A stretch of DNA of 64,000 nt from Haemophilus haemolyticus (GCF_003352385.1 NZ_CP031243.1:124001-188000), one strand, 5' to 3'. Shown: positions 11,424 through 20,960, numbered from the stretch's first letter. Notes: generated from the sequence alone by a model not told the origin. Numbers and translations are program-made.

Positions 11424-12365
11424 CTATCCTTCAATCATCGTTATTTGTACTTTTTCTAAAATGGAGTCAAGTAAACTCAAATCACTCACACCGACATTAC
11501 TTTGAGACACCGCAAAAGCGGACACAGCCGTAGCAAAAGCTAGGGTTTCTGCTTTAGATAAACCTTTTTCAAAACCATAAATTAAGCCTGCTACCATTGA
11601 ATCCCCTGCCCCAACGGTACTCACTACATTTTCACATTTTGGTGGTTCGGCTTTGAGCACACCTTCATTATTAATCCATAAAGAACCTTTTGCGCCCATT
11701 GAAATAATCACGTTTTCAATGCCTTCCGCTTTGAGTTGCTGTGCAACGGAAATAATGTCTTCAAAACGATTTAATGGATGACCAATCCAAGCCTCAAGTT
11801 CTCGATGATTGGGTTTTACTAGCCAAGGTTTCGCTTTTAATCCCGCGGTGAGCGCAGCATTGCTACTATCAAGCACAACTTTTACGCCAGCTTGGTGAAG
11901 CTGATTTAACCAATCAGCAAATAATTCAGGAGACACACCTCGAGGTAAACTGCCACACACTGCGACAATGTCATAATTTAAACAATAAGCCAAAGAATCC
12001 GTCACAAATTGTTGCCAAACTTGTGGGCTTATTTGATATCCCAAGAAATTTAAATCTGTCACATCCGCTTCAGTCTCGGTAATTTTTACATTGATACGCG
12101 TTTTGCCATCAACACGGTGGAATTTATCTTCCAAACCGTGCTTATTAAACATTTGCTCGAAATCAGCTGAATTATCCTTGCCCAAGAAACCGCCTACTGC
12201 AACAGCAACGCCTAAATCTTTTAGCACTTTTGCGACATTAATGCCTTTCCCAGCAGGAAATAAACCTAGAGTTTCTACGGTATTTACTTCACCAAGTTGG
12301 ATACGATTTAAACGCCCGACTAAATCATAGGCGGCATTTAAAGTAATTGTTACGACGCTTGCCAT
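11424..12365 (-). CDS. fruK: 1-phosphofructokinase
   Basis: The 313-residue PfkB-family kinase begins MASVVTITLNAAYD and has GKGINVAKVLKDLG near residue 39, KPNHRELE near 185, and the C-terminal GAGDSMVAGLIYG with catalytic Asp near 250. It makes fructose 1,6-bisphosphate from fructose 1-phosphate. It lies one base after fruB and overlaps the fruA ribosome site, so the three genes are tightly coupled. Confidence 0.96.
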   Translation of the reverse strand: MASVVTITLNAAYDLVGRLNRIQLGEVNTVETLGLFPAGKGINVAKVLKDLGVAVAVGGFLGKDNSADFEQMFNKHGLEDKFHRVDGKTRINVKITETEADVTDLNFLGYQISPQVWQQFVTDSLAYCLNYDIVAVCGSLPRGVSPELFADWLNQLHQAGVKVVLDSSNAALTAGLKAKPWLVKPNHRELEAWIGHPLNRFEDIISVAQQLKAEGIENVIISMGAKGSLWINNEGVLKAEPPKCENVVSTVGAGDSMVAGLIYGFEKGLSKAETLAFATAVSAFAVSQSNVGVSDLSLLDSILEKVQITMIEG

Positions 12366-12366
12366 A

Positions 12367-13866
12367 CTATTCCCCTAAACCCGATTCAATCACAGCACCT
12401 ATTCCGTCAATAGCTTGTTGCGCTTCATCGCCCGTCGCAACAAAACGTAAACGAGTCCCTTTCACTACGCCTAATGCCACAATTTTCATTAAGCTTTTAG
12501 CGCTCACTAATTGAGAATTACGATCAAGATTTTGAACCGCCACAGAGGCATTATATTTTTTCACTTCGTTTACCAACACTGCACTTGGGCGAGCATGCAA
12601 ACCGTGTTCGTTCTTAATCACAAACACTGCCTCAATGGCATTTGCCGGCAAGTTATTATCTTCGCTTACCGCTGGTGCGTGAATTTGTTCTCCCATAATC
12701 TCAATGGTGTCAGGTTCAGATGGTGGCACTGCAGAAACATTCTCGCCCAAGCCATCGGCAATCACTTTGCCCAATGCTTCAATAGCTTGTTTTGCATCTT
12801 CCCCTTCTGCCACAAAACGTAAACGATGACCTTGTGTTACACCAAGCGCAACAATCTTCATCAAGCTTTTTGCGCTGACGACTTCACTTTCACGAGTAAG
12901 ATTTTGCACGGTAATTTTCGACGTGAATTTTTTCACTTCATTAACCAAATTTGCACTTGGACGGGCATGTAAACCATGTTCATTACGAATTGTAAAGGTT
13001 CCTACAACGGCACCCTCTACAGATTGAATTTCAACATCACTCGATACCCCCAAAAGTGCGGTCAAAATGTCTGTTGAATTACCATTGAGCAAGGTTGTTT
13101 GAACGTCATCATCTAATAAACGCACCAAAGTTGGATTAATTTGATCACTGACGGCTGCAACAGTTATCACGCCTTTTACCGCTTTGCCATTGTGGCTAAA
13201 AATCGTTTTGGCACGACTAAATGCTAAGGCATTTTTCACATTTCCTACGACAGAATCCGTTACCCATAACCCTTTGCCAAGCGGTAATGCCACATTATTT
13301 ATCACTTCAGAAATAAAGCGATTTTCCACCGCACTTTGCACCTGCAATTGCCCCGCATTAATCGCGACTAAAGTTAATAAACTTTGGGTATCTACATCTA
13401 AACTGATATTAGCATCAGGAATTTCAAATGGTTCGATAGTTTCACCCATTAAAATCGCACGAAATTCAGCAATATCAGTGATTTTTGCTAATCTCGCTGC
13501 GGTATCTTCATCACTCAAAACGTGAGTAAGTTGGCGCAATAAAGACAAGTGCTCATCAGATCGCGCCGCAATACCAATTACGACATAAGCAATATTTCCC
13601 TCACCCCATTCTATGCCTTGAGGAAATTGAAACACTTGCACACCCGTTTTCTTTACCATCGAACGAGTATCCAAGGTGCCATGAGGAATAGCGATGCCAT
13701 TGCCTAAAAAAGTTGAGGTTTGCTGTTCACGCGCTAGCATTCCTTGTAAGTAACCATTTTCCACATTGTCTGCTTGAACTAATGCGGACGCTGCCATTTC
13801 AATCGCTTGTTGTTTATCAGCTGCGTTAGCATTTAAATGAATGTTGCTTTCCGAAAGTTCTAACAT
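12367..13866 (-). CDS. fruB: Fructose PTS diphosphoryl transfer protein with two HPr domains
   Basis: The 499-residue protein has an EIIA-Fru domain (residues 1-145, IPHG with His62), a central M-like region, and two complete HPr domains: NEHGLHARPS at His300 and again NEHGLHARPS at His424, each followed by SAKSLMKIVALG. It passes phosphate from enzyme I to FruA. E. coli FruB has one HPr domain; the duplication gives this protein about 120 extra residues. It is the first gene of fruBKA. Confidence 0.94.
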   Translation of the reverse strand: MLELSESNIHLNANAADKQQAIEMAASALVQADNVENGYLQGMLAREQQTSTFLGNGIAIPHGTLDTRSMVKKTGVQVFQFPQGIEWGEGNIAYVVIGIAARSDEHLSLLRQLTHVLSDEDTAARLAKITDIAEFRAILMGETIEPFEIPDANISLDVDTQSLLTLVAINAGQLQVQSAVENRFISEVINNVALPLGKGLWVTDSVVGNVKNALAFSRAKTIFSHNGKAVKGVITVAAVSDQINPTLVRLLDDDVQTTLLNGNSTDILTALLGVSSDVEIQSVEGAVVGTFTIRNEHGLHARPSANLVNEVKKFTSKITVQNLTRESEVVSAKSLMKIVALGVTQGHRLRFVAEGEDAKQAIEALGKVIADGLGENVSAVPPSEPDTIEIMGEQIHAPAVSEDNNLPANAIEAVFVIKNEHGLHARPSAVLVNEVKKYNASVAVQNLDRNSQLVSAKSLMKIVALGVVKGTRLRFVATGDEAQQAIDGIGAVIESGLGE

Positions 13867-13881
13867 TCTTGCTCCTTAATA

Positions 13882-13925
13882 ATTTAAAAATAAAGCTGCT
13901 GATGAAATAAATCGACCAGCAGCTT
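13882..13925 (-). terminator. Terminator upstream of fruB
   Basis: AAGCTGCTG and CAGCAGCTT pair across a 15-base loop, followed on the minus strand by TTATTTTTAAATT. It ends the lipoprotein transcript. Only about 15 bases remain before fruB, so the fruB promoter must overlap it or lie in the upstream gene. Confidence 0.75.
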
Positions 13926-13937
13926 GTTGAAAAACAA

Positions 13938-14468
13938 TTATTTAGATGTGCAGGCTTTCAGCAGTGCTTCACTACCTTGCGCAATATATTCATCATTTTC
14001 ACCGCGCTCTTTGCCTTTTTGTAAGTCACGCATCGCATCATAAATACCTTGAGTCATGCTTTGCGAATCCACTTTTTCCCAACAATTTGCACTCAAACGT
14101 TTAAGGTTCGCTTGCAATGCTTCCGCATGTAACACGCCGCTATAATAAGCATATACATCAGAATCATGGCCGCCAGTATAAAGTTTATCCTGAATTTGTT
14201 TCACAGGAACTAAAATACGACCTAAATACCAATCATTGGCACCACTTGCAAAATTATCTACAAAGAAATTTTCATTCACGCGACCTTTATATGTCGCCAC
14301 TGTCGCTTCATAAGCTGCTGCATAGGATTTCTGATCGATTTTATCTTTATCTAAATCAATCACTTTTTTATCGTTCCCCATAAATGGAATATAGTTGGTA
14401 ACCGATGACCAAGAAGAACAACCTGCCAACATTAACGTAAAAAATAAAACAGAGATTTTTTTAAACAT
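13938..14468 (-). CDS. Conserved lipoprotein of unknown function
   Basis: The 176-residue protein begins MFKKISVLFFTLMLAGCSS, a lipoprotein signal peptide with lipobox LAGC, so the mature protein is lipid-anchored at Cys17. The rest is soluble with no domain I recognise; it contains AYEATVATYKGRVNENFF and an NCWEKV segment. I start at the second of two nearby ATGs because of AGGT spacing. It is upstream of fruB but separated by a terminator, so a link to fructose uptake is not supported. Confidence 0.85.
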   Translation of the reverse strand: MFKKISVLFFTLMLAGCSSWSSVTNYIPFMGNDKKVIDLDKDKIDQKSYAAAYEATVATYKGRVNENFFVDNFASGANDWYLGRILVPVKQIQDKLYTGGHDSDVYAYYSGVLHAEALQANLKRLSANCWEKVDSQSMTQGIYDAMRDLQKGKERGENDEYIAQGSEALLKACTSK

Positions 14469-14540
14469 AGTCATACCTGATTAAAGTTAATAAAACGCTG
14501 CCATTATACTGGCTGAAGGGGATTAAAGAAAGGGCGGTAA

Positions 14541-15839
14541 TTATTCCGCCTCTTTTACTAAAGACACCAAAATCTGGTCGATTTTAAAGTTTTCCGTATC
14601 AATCACTTCAAACTTGTATTTTCCGTAAATCACAGAATCGGTTTTTTTCGGGATTTTACGTAGCATATACATCATAAAGCCACTGATGGTTTCGTAATTT
14701 TCTTCATCAGGGAAAGATTCAATATCTAACACTCGTGTCACATCCTCTAATGGCGTTGCGCCATCAATAAGCCATGAATTTTCATCACGACTAACAATAT
14801 ATTCTTCTTCGTTAGAAACCAATTCCCCCATAACAATACTCATCACATCATTTAGCGTAACAATACCAACTACAAGAGCGTATTCATTTACAATAATCGC
14901 AAAATCTTCACCAGTAGATTTAAACAATTCCAACACCTCGTAAAGAGAAAGTGTATCAGGCACAAATAATGCTTTACGGAGTAGTTTGGGATCAGTGAGA
15001 ACCACATTTTCATTCTGCAAATACATGGTTAGTAACGTATGGGATTCGACATAACCTAAGATTTTGTCGAGGCTATTGTCACAAATCACGATTTTAGAAT
15101 GAGAATCACGAGAAAGCGTATCCATGACTTCTTGGCGAGAAAAAGTGCGGTCTAAATACACGATATTTTCACGCGTAGTCATGGTGGAAGTCACTGTACG
15201 GGATTGCATATCAAAAATATTTTCGATGAGATAATGCTCTTGAGTTTTCAATACACCAGCCTCTGCGCCCGCTTCTACTACGGCGAAAATATCTTCAGAT
15301 GTCATGCCATCTTCACGCACAGTGGAAATACGAAGTAAGCGGAAAAATACATTAGCAAGCGTATCAAAAAACCACACAAGTGGCTTAAAGACAAACATAC
15401 TGAAATTCATAATGCCGACAACGCGCAACGCCACCATTTCAGGATAAGTAATGGCAATACGTTTTGGAATAAGATCAGCAAATAAGATAAAGAAACAAGT
15501 AACCAATACAAACGCGATTGTAGAAGCGGTTGGTTCAATCCAATCGCCCACAAAAGAGCGGCTTAAAATTTCCGCGATATAAGGGCTTAGTGCACTTTCA
15601 CCAATTCCCCCGCCAAGAATCGCCACCATATTCAAACCAATTTGAACCACGGTAATAAAACGACCAGGATGCTCTTGTAATTTAAGCACTTGAAGCGCGC
15701 GCACATCTCCTTCATTAGCTAGAGTTTGTAGTTTCAATTTACGCGAACCCGCCAGTGAAATTTCTGCAGAAGAAACAACTGCACTAATTAGAATTAAGGC
15801 AATAATCGCCAAAATAGTATGAAATAATTCCATAATCAT
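14541..15839 (-). CDS. DUF21/CBS-domain membrane protein (HlyC/CorC-like)
   Basis: The 432-residue protein has an N-terminal CNNM/DUF21 membrane domain with about four hydrophobic segments (residues 5-180), a pair of CBS domains (about 200-335) and a C-terminal CorC/HlyC domain (about 345-430). Members of the family are often annotated as hemolysins but are better linked to Mg2+ or Co2+ homeostasis. An alternative start lies two codons downstream. It is followed upstream on the same strand by a small membrane protein gene. Confidence 0.9.
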   Translation of the reverse strand: MIMELFHTILAIIALILISAVVSSAEISLAGSRKLKLQTLANEGDVRALQVLKLQEHPGRFITVVQIGLNMVAILGGGIGESALSPYIAEILSRSFVGDWIEPTASTIAFVLVTCFFILFADLIPKRIAITYPEMVALRVVGIMNFSMFVFKPLVWFFDTLANVFFRLLRISTVREDGMTSEDIFAVVEAGAEAGVLKTQEHYLIENIFDMQSRTVTSTMTTRENIVYLDRTFSRQEVMDTLSRDSHSKIVICDNSLDKILGYVESHTLLTMYLQNENVVLTDPKLLRKALFVPDTLSLYEVLELFKSTGEDFAIIVNEYALVVGIVTLNDVMSIVMGELVSNEEEYIVSRDENSWLIDGATPLEDVTRVLDIESFPDEENYETISGFMMYMLRKIPKKTDSVIYGKYKFEVIDTENFKIDQILVSLVKEAE

Positions 15840-15889
15840 TACTCAAAAATATGAAAGAAAACGACCGCACTTTGCGGCCGTTCAGGATA

Positions 15890-16414
15890 TTACTCTTCGC
15901 TGTCAAACCAGCCGCGAACAAATTGAATAGACAAGAATAAAGTAGCTAACAGGAATGCATAGAAAATCCAAGAAACGATTGGATGACTTGACGTGTCATC
16001 AGCAGTCATTTCTTTAATTGAGGTTGCATTGCGATATTCATCCATCATCGTAATACGCCAACCATAGTATTTAATTTGTACAAGTTTGTTGTCATTACCC
16101 AAAGCCTGCGCTTCAGCCTGTAAATTGGCTGATCCAAATTTGAAGTAGAATGGGAACCCCCAACGTGTATCTTCATTGCGATACACCATAATTTTGCCAT
16201 CGTCATTTTGCGTATTGATGTAATACACATCACGTGTTGGGCCATCAGCTGGATTCGATTTTGTGATGGGACCATCTTTATCAACACGTTTAACTTCTAC
16301 GCCAGTAACACGCGTCACATCGTAATGAGGAAATACATAATTCACTACGGAAAACATAAAACCGTGGAATAAAAAAACAACAATAAATAAGAAATATTTA
16401 AAAAACTTTCGCAT
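15890..16414 (-). CDS. DUF1523 family membrane protein
   Basis: The 174-residue protein has one hydrophobic segment near each end (about 5-27 and 145-165) and a soluble middle part with DVYYINTQNDDGK and EDTRWGFPFYFKF. This fits the DUF1523 family, whose function is unknown. It lies 26 bases downstream of tatD on the same strand and may be co-transcribed with it. Confidence 0.82.
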   Translation of the reverse strand: MRKFFKYFLFIVVFLFHGFMFSVVNYVFPHYDVTRVTGVEVKRVDKDGPITKSNPADGPTRDVYYINTQNDDGKIMVYRNEDTRWGFPFYFKFGSANLQAEAQALGNDNKLVQIKYYGWRITMMDEYRNATSIKEMTADDTSSHPIVSWIFYAFLLATLFLSIQFVRGWFDSEE

Positions 16415-16440
16415 ACTTTTTCCTTGTCAGAACTGTGCAT

Positions 16441-17223
16441 TTATTCTACACGAATTTTAAATAAACGCTCGAAATTTTGCGTAGTGATTCGAGCAAATGC
16501 CTCGGCAGAAACGCCCTTTAAGGTTGCCACATATTCACATACTTCTCTCGTATAAGCCGGTTGGTTTTCTTTTCCTCGATAAGGCACTGGTGCAAGATAA
16601 GGCGAGTCCGTTTCCACCAATAAGCGATCCATTGGTACATAACGAATAACCTCACGAATCGCTTCGGCATTTTTAAAGGTGACAATGCCAGAACAAGAAA
16701 TGTAAAAGCCTAAATCCAACGCTTTTTTCGCAAATTCCATAGTTTCCGTAAAACAATGAATAACGCCACCGCACTTTTCAGCATGGTGTTGGCGTAACAT
16801 TGAAATAGTATCATCACCTGCAGAACGTGTATGAATAATTACAGGCTTATCTAACTGGTTTGCAATATCGATTTGGCTACCAAACACCGCTTGTTGATCC
16901 GATTTATTGTCCGCGCTGTAATAATAATCTAATCCAATTTCGCCAATCGCAATCACTTTCGGATCTTGCGCCAAACGCAATAAGCGTTCTGCGTCATAAG
17001 GTTCCTCTTCAAAATCCAGTGGGTGAACACCGCAAGCAAGCGAGACATTATTAAATTCGCGTAAAGATTCATAAGCCTGTTCAAAACGGCTTAAGGTTAC
17101 ACCAATCGCGAGCAAATGTTTCACATCGCGCGCGCGCGCTTTTTCCACCACATCTGCGATATTTTTATGTAAATTTTCATAATCCAACGCATCTAAATGA
17201 CAGTGGGAATCAACAATGAACAT
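16441..17223 (-). CDS. tatD: TatD-family metal-dependent deoxyribonuclease
   Basis: The 260-residue TIM-barrel protein begins [11 protein letters not shown] (HxH metal motif) and continues with [30 protein letters not shown] and [17 protein letters not shown], the full TatD signature set. Members are 3'-5' exonucleases active in DNA repair. This copy sits directly downstream of holB, as in many gamma-proteobacteria, so it is the YcfH-type paralogue. Confidence 0.93.
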   Translation of the reverse strand: MFIVDSHCHLDALDYENLHKNIADVVEKARARDVKHLLAIGVTLSRFEQAYESLREFNNVSLACGVHPLDFEEEPYDAERLLRLAQDPKVIAIGEIGLDYYYSADNKSDQQAVFGSQIDIANQLDKPVIIHTRSAGDDTISMLRQHHAEKCGGVIHCFTETMEFAKKALDLGFYISCSGIVTFKNAEAIREVIRYVPMDRLLVETDSPYLAPVPYRGKENQPAYTREVCEYVATLKGVSAEAFARITTQNFERLFKIRVE

Positions 17224-17277
17224 AATTATTTTTCCTTATGCCTAAGGCTTGAACGCCATAGGCGATATATCTTTAAT

Positions 17278-18261
17278 TTATTGCGTTTCAAATACTTCTG
17301 TGACTAATCGCGTCAAACCATCTAATAGCATCAATTCAACATTCACACCATTAATTGTAAGCAAATCTGACCGCACTTTTTGCATAATTTTGATTGCTTG
17401 TAATAAACCAAGAGCGGTTTGCTCATCGCTGAATTGTTCGATGCCACGGCCAAGATCGGCAACTTGTCGATGACTGTCAATTTCAAGTCTATGTTTTAAA
17501 CAATCGGAAAGAAAAGCCAAAATCCAATCCACTTGCTGAACATAGCGTTCTTTGTCAAACAACGGAAGCAATTCCAATGGCGAACGTCGGCGATAGAACA
17601 CCCAAAATTGACGTAAGAAGTTTTTACGCTGTTCAATCAGCCCTTGTTGTAACGTTTCTAAGGCAAAAAGCGGACGCCCAAGATTCATCGCAAGTGCGGT
17701 CAAAATTTCCTGATTTTCAGCCGCACTTTCTAATTTCAACCAATCAACAGCCATTTGTTCATTAGGCACGGACAAATTCCACACTTGGCATCGACTGTAA
17801 ATAGTTGCTAATAAACTTGCTGAACTATCCGTTTGAAGCAAAAAATAAGTATTTGGACGAGGCTCTTCCAATGTTTTCAATAACGCATTGGCAGCCGCTT
17901 CCGTTAAACGTTCCGCTCCTTGCACATACACCACTTTATTGCCGTTTTGTTGTGCGTGCTGCGCAACCATTTCATTAATGTCGCGTACTTGATCGACGCC
18001 AATATCTTTACCGTCAATCGGGCTTAGTTCGTGATAATCTGGATGGCTATGGGCTTGCATTAAATGACAAGAATGGCATTGACCACAAGGTTTATCGCCT
18101 TGAGCCACACACATTATTTTCTGTGCAAGTGCATTAAATAAACTTTCTACACCTAAACCAGAATCAGCTTTAATCAGCACAGCATGATGCCCCAAACCTT
18201 CGTCAAAGGTTTGAGCAATTTGATGATAAATTGGCATTAGCCAAGGGTAAAGAGCGGTCAT
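17278..18261 (-). CDS. holB: DNA polymerase III subunit delta'
   Basis: The 327-residue clamp-loader subunit has a zinc-binding cluster CGQCHSCHLMQAHSHPD near residues 50-70, the LLKTLEEP motif and an SRC sensor segment (IYSRCQVW). I start at ATG 18261 (MTALYPWLMPIYHQ) with GGAAAA upstream. In H. influenzae holB is normally next to tmk; here about 2.8 kb of autotransporter and repeat DNA separates them. Confidence 0.94.
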   Translation of the reverse strand: MTALYPWLMPIYHQIAQTFDEGLGHHAVLIKADSGLGVESLFNALAQKIMCVAQGDKPCGQCHSCHLMQAHSHPDYHELSPIDGKDIGVDQVRDINEMVAQHAQQNGNKVVYVQGAERLTEAAANALLKTLEEPRPNTYFLLQTDSSASLLATIYSRCQVWNLSVPNEQMAVDWLKLESAAENQEILTALAMNLGRPLFALETLQQGLIEQRKNFLRQFWVFYRRRSPLELLPLFDKERYVQQVDWILAFLSDCLKHRLEIDSHRQVADLGRGIEQFSDEQTALGLLQAIKIMQKVRSDLLTINGVNVELMLLDGLTRLVTEVFETQ

Positions 18262-18407
18262 TTTTCCAAAAATTTTTGAGAATAACGAGAGCAATTATAC
18301 ACATTTTCAAACTGGCTTGACAAAATAGCAAAAAGCAAACGTTTACTTTTAATAAATAAGAAATAAATAGAGAAAATTTGAACCAAATGGCATTTTTTGT
18401 TCAGTTT

Positions 18408-18418
18408 TATGCTAAAAT
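18408..18418 (+). promoter_or_regulatory. Extended -10 promoter of the autotransporter gene
   Basis: TATGCTAAAAT contains a TG-N-TAAAAT extended -10 element about 40 bases before the start codon. A TTGACA at 18317-18322 upstream has no well-spaced partner. No tetranucleotide repeat is present, unlike the phase-variable lav allele known from other strains. Confidence 0.5.
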
Positions 18419-18459
18419 CCGCGCCCTATTTATTTTTACTTGACAAAAGAAAGCTTATT

Positions 18460-20469
18460 ATGGAACTCAAAGCAAGCAAAGGTTTAATTTTTTTCTTGAT
18501 TACATTTAGTTTATTTATCCCTCGTTTTAGCTTTGCATATCCTGAATTTCTTGGAAAATATTGGAATGAGCGGGGAATTCAGTATCTTGGAGAGGGAAGT
18601 GGTGCTTCCGTATTCTATTCATTAAAAGATATGCTCGATCGAGGTTCTGTAGCTTGGCGTCCTATTCCTAAACAAATTATTGATTATATAAAAAATTCTG
18701 AGGCCTGTTATTTCTCCTCTTTACCTGATAATCCTAAAGATGGTTGTGAACTATTCAGCAGTAATACTTACGAAAGAAAAGGGTACTTTACAGATTTAGT
18801 GGAGAATAAATATGGAGCAGAACAAGAAGGGGAGTGGTATGATTTTAATGCACCATATGCGAAACATTTTCTTCACCCCTTCCGAGAAGATATTCCTTTT
18901 TATAGTGAAAGTGAAAAGCGGTATAATTTACCCGTTTTGTATCAATCTTATCTATATGATAACGATGAAGCAGGAAAAACAAGCCGACCATTAAATGCGT
19001 TAATCAATAACAGGGTATATGATTTTAATGTACTTGCTATTGACAACTATCGATTTAAGTTTCCAGGTGAAACAAGAGGATTGACTCTCACTGTGAAAAA
19101 CCAAAGTGAAGTACGCGGTGCCACCCTTCAGTTATTAAAAATGGTTTTACAAGATTCTCTTTGGGAACCGCGTTTTGATTCCGATGTATATAACTTAGAG
19201 ACACAAAATGCCAATATTCGCTTTAATAGCACAAACACAAGATTAACCGTGCATGAGAATTACCAGGGAGACGGCTCTCACTTTTTTATTAAATTTGATC
19301 CCAAAGAAGCAACTAAACCTGTTTTAACTTTTGATAAAAATGTGACAGGAACGTCTAACATTGTTTTTGAAAAGCCAATAGACGATTTAAAAAGCCTAGA
19401 TGGACATCAAATTATCAAAGTAAACGGCACAGCAGATAAACACGCATTCCGTCTTTCTGGCAAACATCAAAAGGGAATTTATACGCTCTCTTTACAACAA
19501 CGCCAAGATGGCTTTTTTACCAAAGTACAAGAACGCGATGATATTGCGATTTATGCACAACAGGCTCAAGCCGCCAATACTTTATTCAACCTACGTTTGA
19601 ACGACAAAAATAGCGATATTTTTGACCGCACTTTACCACGCAAAGGCTTGTGGGTGCGTTTAATTAGCGGTCACTTAAGTCAAGATGTTCAAGGCAAGAC
19701 CGCACCAGTAGAAGGAAATCGTAAAGGCATACAACTTGGTGGCGATGTTTTCTCCTTACAGAATCAAGACTACCAACTTTCCTTTGGTTTAATGGGTGGA
19801 CAAGCAGAACAACGTAGTACTTTTCGTAATCCAGATACAGACAATCTTACAACAGGAAATATGAAAGGCCTTGGTGCGGGCATTTATGCCACTTGGCATC
19901 AACTTCAGGACAAACAGACAGGTGCGTATGTTGATAGCTGGATGCAATATCAACGTTTCCGCCATAACATCAATAGTGAAGAGGGGGTAGAACGCTTTAC
20001 TTCAAAAGGTATCACTGCCTCAATTGAAGCAGGTTACAATGCTTTATTAGCAGAACACTTAACAGGGAAAGGGACTCAAATTCGTTTTTACCTACAACCA
20101 CAGGCACAACTGACTTATTTGGGTGTAAATGGCGGCTTAACCGATAGTGGCAATAGTAAAATGAATTTACTTGGCTCTCGCCAATTACAAACTCGAGTTG
20201 GCGCACAAGCTAAAGCGCAATTTACTTTCACTAATGGTGTCATTTTCCAACCATTTGTTGCTGTCAATTCAATTTACCAACAAAAACCTTTCGGCGTGGA
20301 AATAGACGGTGAACGTCGAGTGATAGACAATAAAAATACGCTTGAAAGTCAATTAGGCGTTGCGGTAAAAATTAAATCTCACTTAACTTTACAAGCAACA
20401 TTCAATCGCCAAACAAGCAAGCATCATCAAGCTAAACAAGGTGCGTTGAATTTACAGTGGACGTTTTAA
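18460..20469 (+). CDS. Lav/Las-type autotransporter with a variant passenger
   Basis: The 669-residue protein has a signal peptide (MELKASKGLIFFLITFSLFI, cleavage near SFA-YP), a passenger of about 380 residues with only two cysteines (83 and 96), and an AIDA-type beta-barrel from about residue 410 (KGLWVRLISGH) ending in aromatic LQWTF. No protease triad is visible in the passenger. The holB-tmk location and barrel are those of lav/las, described as a domain-shuffled autotransporter. The barrel-side half carries an uptake signal (about 19,624) and the 5' passenger half has none, which fits a passenger of different origin. Confidence 0.85.
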   Translation: MELKASKGLIFFLITFSLFIPRFSFAYPEFLGKYWNERGIQYLGEGSGASVFYSLKDMLDRGSVAWRPIPKQIIDYIKNSEACYFSSLPDNPKDGCELFSSNTYERKGYFTDLVENKYGAEQEGEWYDFNAPYAKHFLHPFREDIPFYSESEKRYNLPVLYQSYLYDNDEAGKTSRPLNALINNRVYDFNVLAIDNYRFKFPGETRGLTLTVKNQSEVRGATLQLLKMVLQDSLWEPRFDSDVYNLETQNANIRFNSTNTRLTVHENYQGDGSHFFIKFDPKEATKPVLTFDKNVTGTSNIVFEKPIDDLKSLDGHQIIKVNGTADKHAFRLSGKHQKGIYTLSLQQRQDGFFTKVQERDDIAIYAQQAQAANTLFNLRLNDKNSDIFDRTLPRKGLWVRLISGHLSQDVQGKTAPVEGNRKGIQLGGDVFSLQNQDYQLSFGLMGGQAEQRSTFRNPDTDNLTTGNMKGLGAGIYATWHQLQDKQTGAYVDSWMQYQRFRHNINSEEGVERFTSKGITASIEAGYNALLAEHLTGKGTQIRFYLQPQAQLTYLGVNGGLTDSGNSKMNLLGSRQLQTRVGAQAKAQFTFTNGVIFQPFVAVNSIYQQKPFGVEIDGERRVIDNKNTLESQLGVAVKIKSHLTLQATFNRQTSKHHQAKQGALNLQWTF

Positions 20470-20487
20470 GTTTAGTAGTAACAAAAT

Positions 20488-20521
20488 AAAATCGGCAGGG
20501 AAATTCACTGCCGATTTTTTT
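20488..20521. terminator. Autotransporter terminator (array copy 1)
   Basis: AAATCGGCAG and CTGCCGATTTTTT form a strong hairpin with T-run 20 bases after the stop codon. Equivalent hairpins occur at 20771-20800 and 21061-21090 in the later array units. Confidence 0.88.
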
Positions 20522-20536
20522 ATTTTAAAAGAGCGG

Positions 20537-20587
20537 TTATTTTTCGTGTAATTTCCACCAATTTTTTACCGAATTTTCAATTCCAGC
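20537..20587 (-). pseudogene. Detached copy of the tmk 3' end (array copy 1)
   Basis: The minus strand reads AGIENSVKNWWKLHEK followed by a stop, matching the last 16 codons of tmk ([16 protein letters not shown]) with six changes. Nothing upstream encodes the rest of the enzyme, so it is a tail fragment. Confidence 0.85.
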
Positions 20588-20591
20588 CAAT

Positions 20592-20661
20592 GTAGGGTGG
20601 GCGTAAGCCCACGCGTATTATTAATAATATTCTTTTTTTCGTGGGCTTACGCCCACCCTAC
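20592..20661. repeat. REPIN-like hairpin element, copy 1
   Basis: Two 22-base arms in inverted orientation (20592-20613 and 20640-20661) are perfect complements, separated by 26 AT-rich bases. Each arm is itself a small hairpin, GTGGGC-GTAA-GCCCAC, flanked by GTAGG. This nested design is typical of paired REP sequences mobilised by RAYT-type transposases. No transposase is in the window. Confidence 0.8.
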
Positions 20662-20671
20662 GGGCTTAACC

Positions 20672-20752
20672 TTACACGCTACATTCAATCATCAAACAAG
20701 CAAGCATCATCACGCTAAACAAGGTGCGCTGAATTTACAGTGGATGTTTTAA
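20672..20752 (+). pseudogene. Detached copy of the autotransporter C terminus (array copy 2)
   Basis: Twenty-six codons ending ALNLQWMF and a stop copy the final beta-strand region of the upstream autotransporter. The frame is intact but there is no start or upstream portion. It could only be expressed after recombination with the complete gene. Confidence 0.85.
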
Positions 20753-20770
20753 GTTAAATAGTAAAAAATA

Positions 20771-20802
20771 AAATCGGCAGGAAAATTTCTGCCGATTTTT
20801 TA
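20771..20802. terminator. Terminator in array copy 2
   Basis: AAATCGGCAG, short loop, CTGCCGATTTTTT; a duplicate of the autotransporter terminator. Confidence 0.8.
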
Positions 20803-20816
20803 TTTTAAAAGTGTGG

Positions 20817-20867
20817 TCATTTTTCGTTTGATTTCCACCAATTTTTAACCGCTCTTTCAATTCCAGC
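20817..20867 (-). pseudogene. Detached copy of the tmk 3' end (array copy 2)
   Basis: The minus strand reads [16 protein letters not shown] and a stop, differing from the real tmk tail at only two or three residues. It is closer to tmk than copy 1 is. Confidence 0.85.
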
Positions 20868-20880
20868 TAATGTAGCCAAT

Positions 20881-20950
20881 GTAGGGTGGGCGTAAGCCCA
20901 CGCGTATTATTAATAATATTCTTTTTTTCGTGGGCTTACGCCTACCCTAC
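20881..20950. repeat. REPIN-like hairpin element, copy 2
   Basis: Nearly identical to the element at 20592-20661, with one base change in the right arm (CCTACCC for CCCACCC). The central 26 bases are identical. Confidence 0.8.
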
Positions 20951-20960
20951 GGGCTTAACC

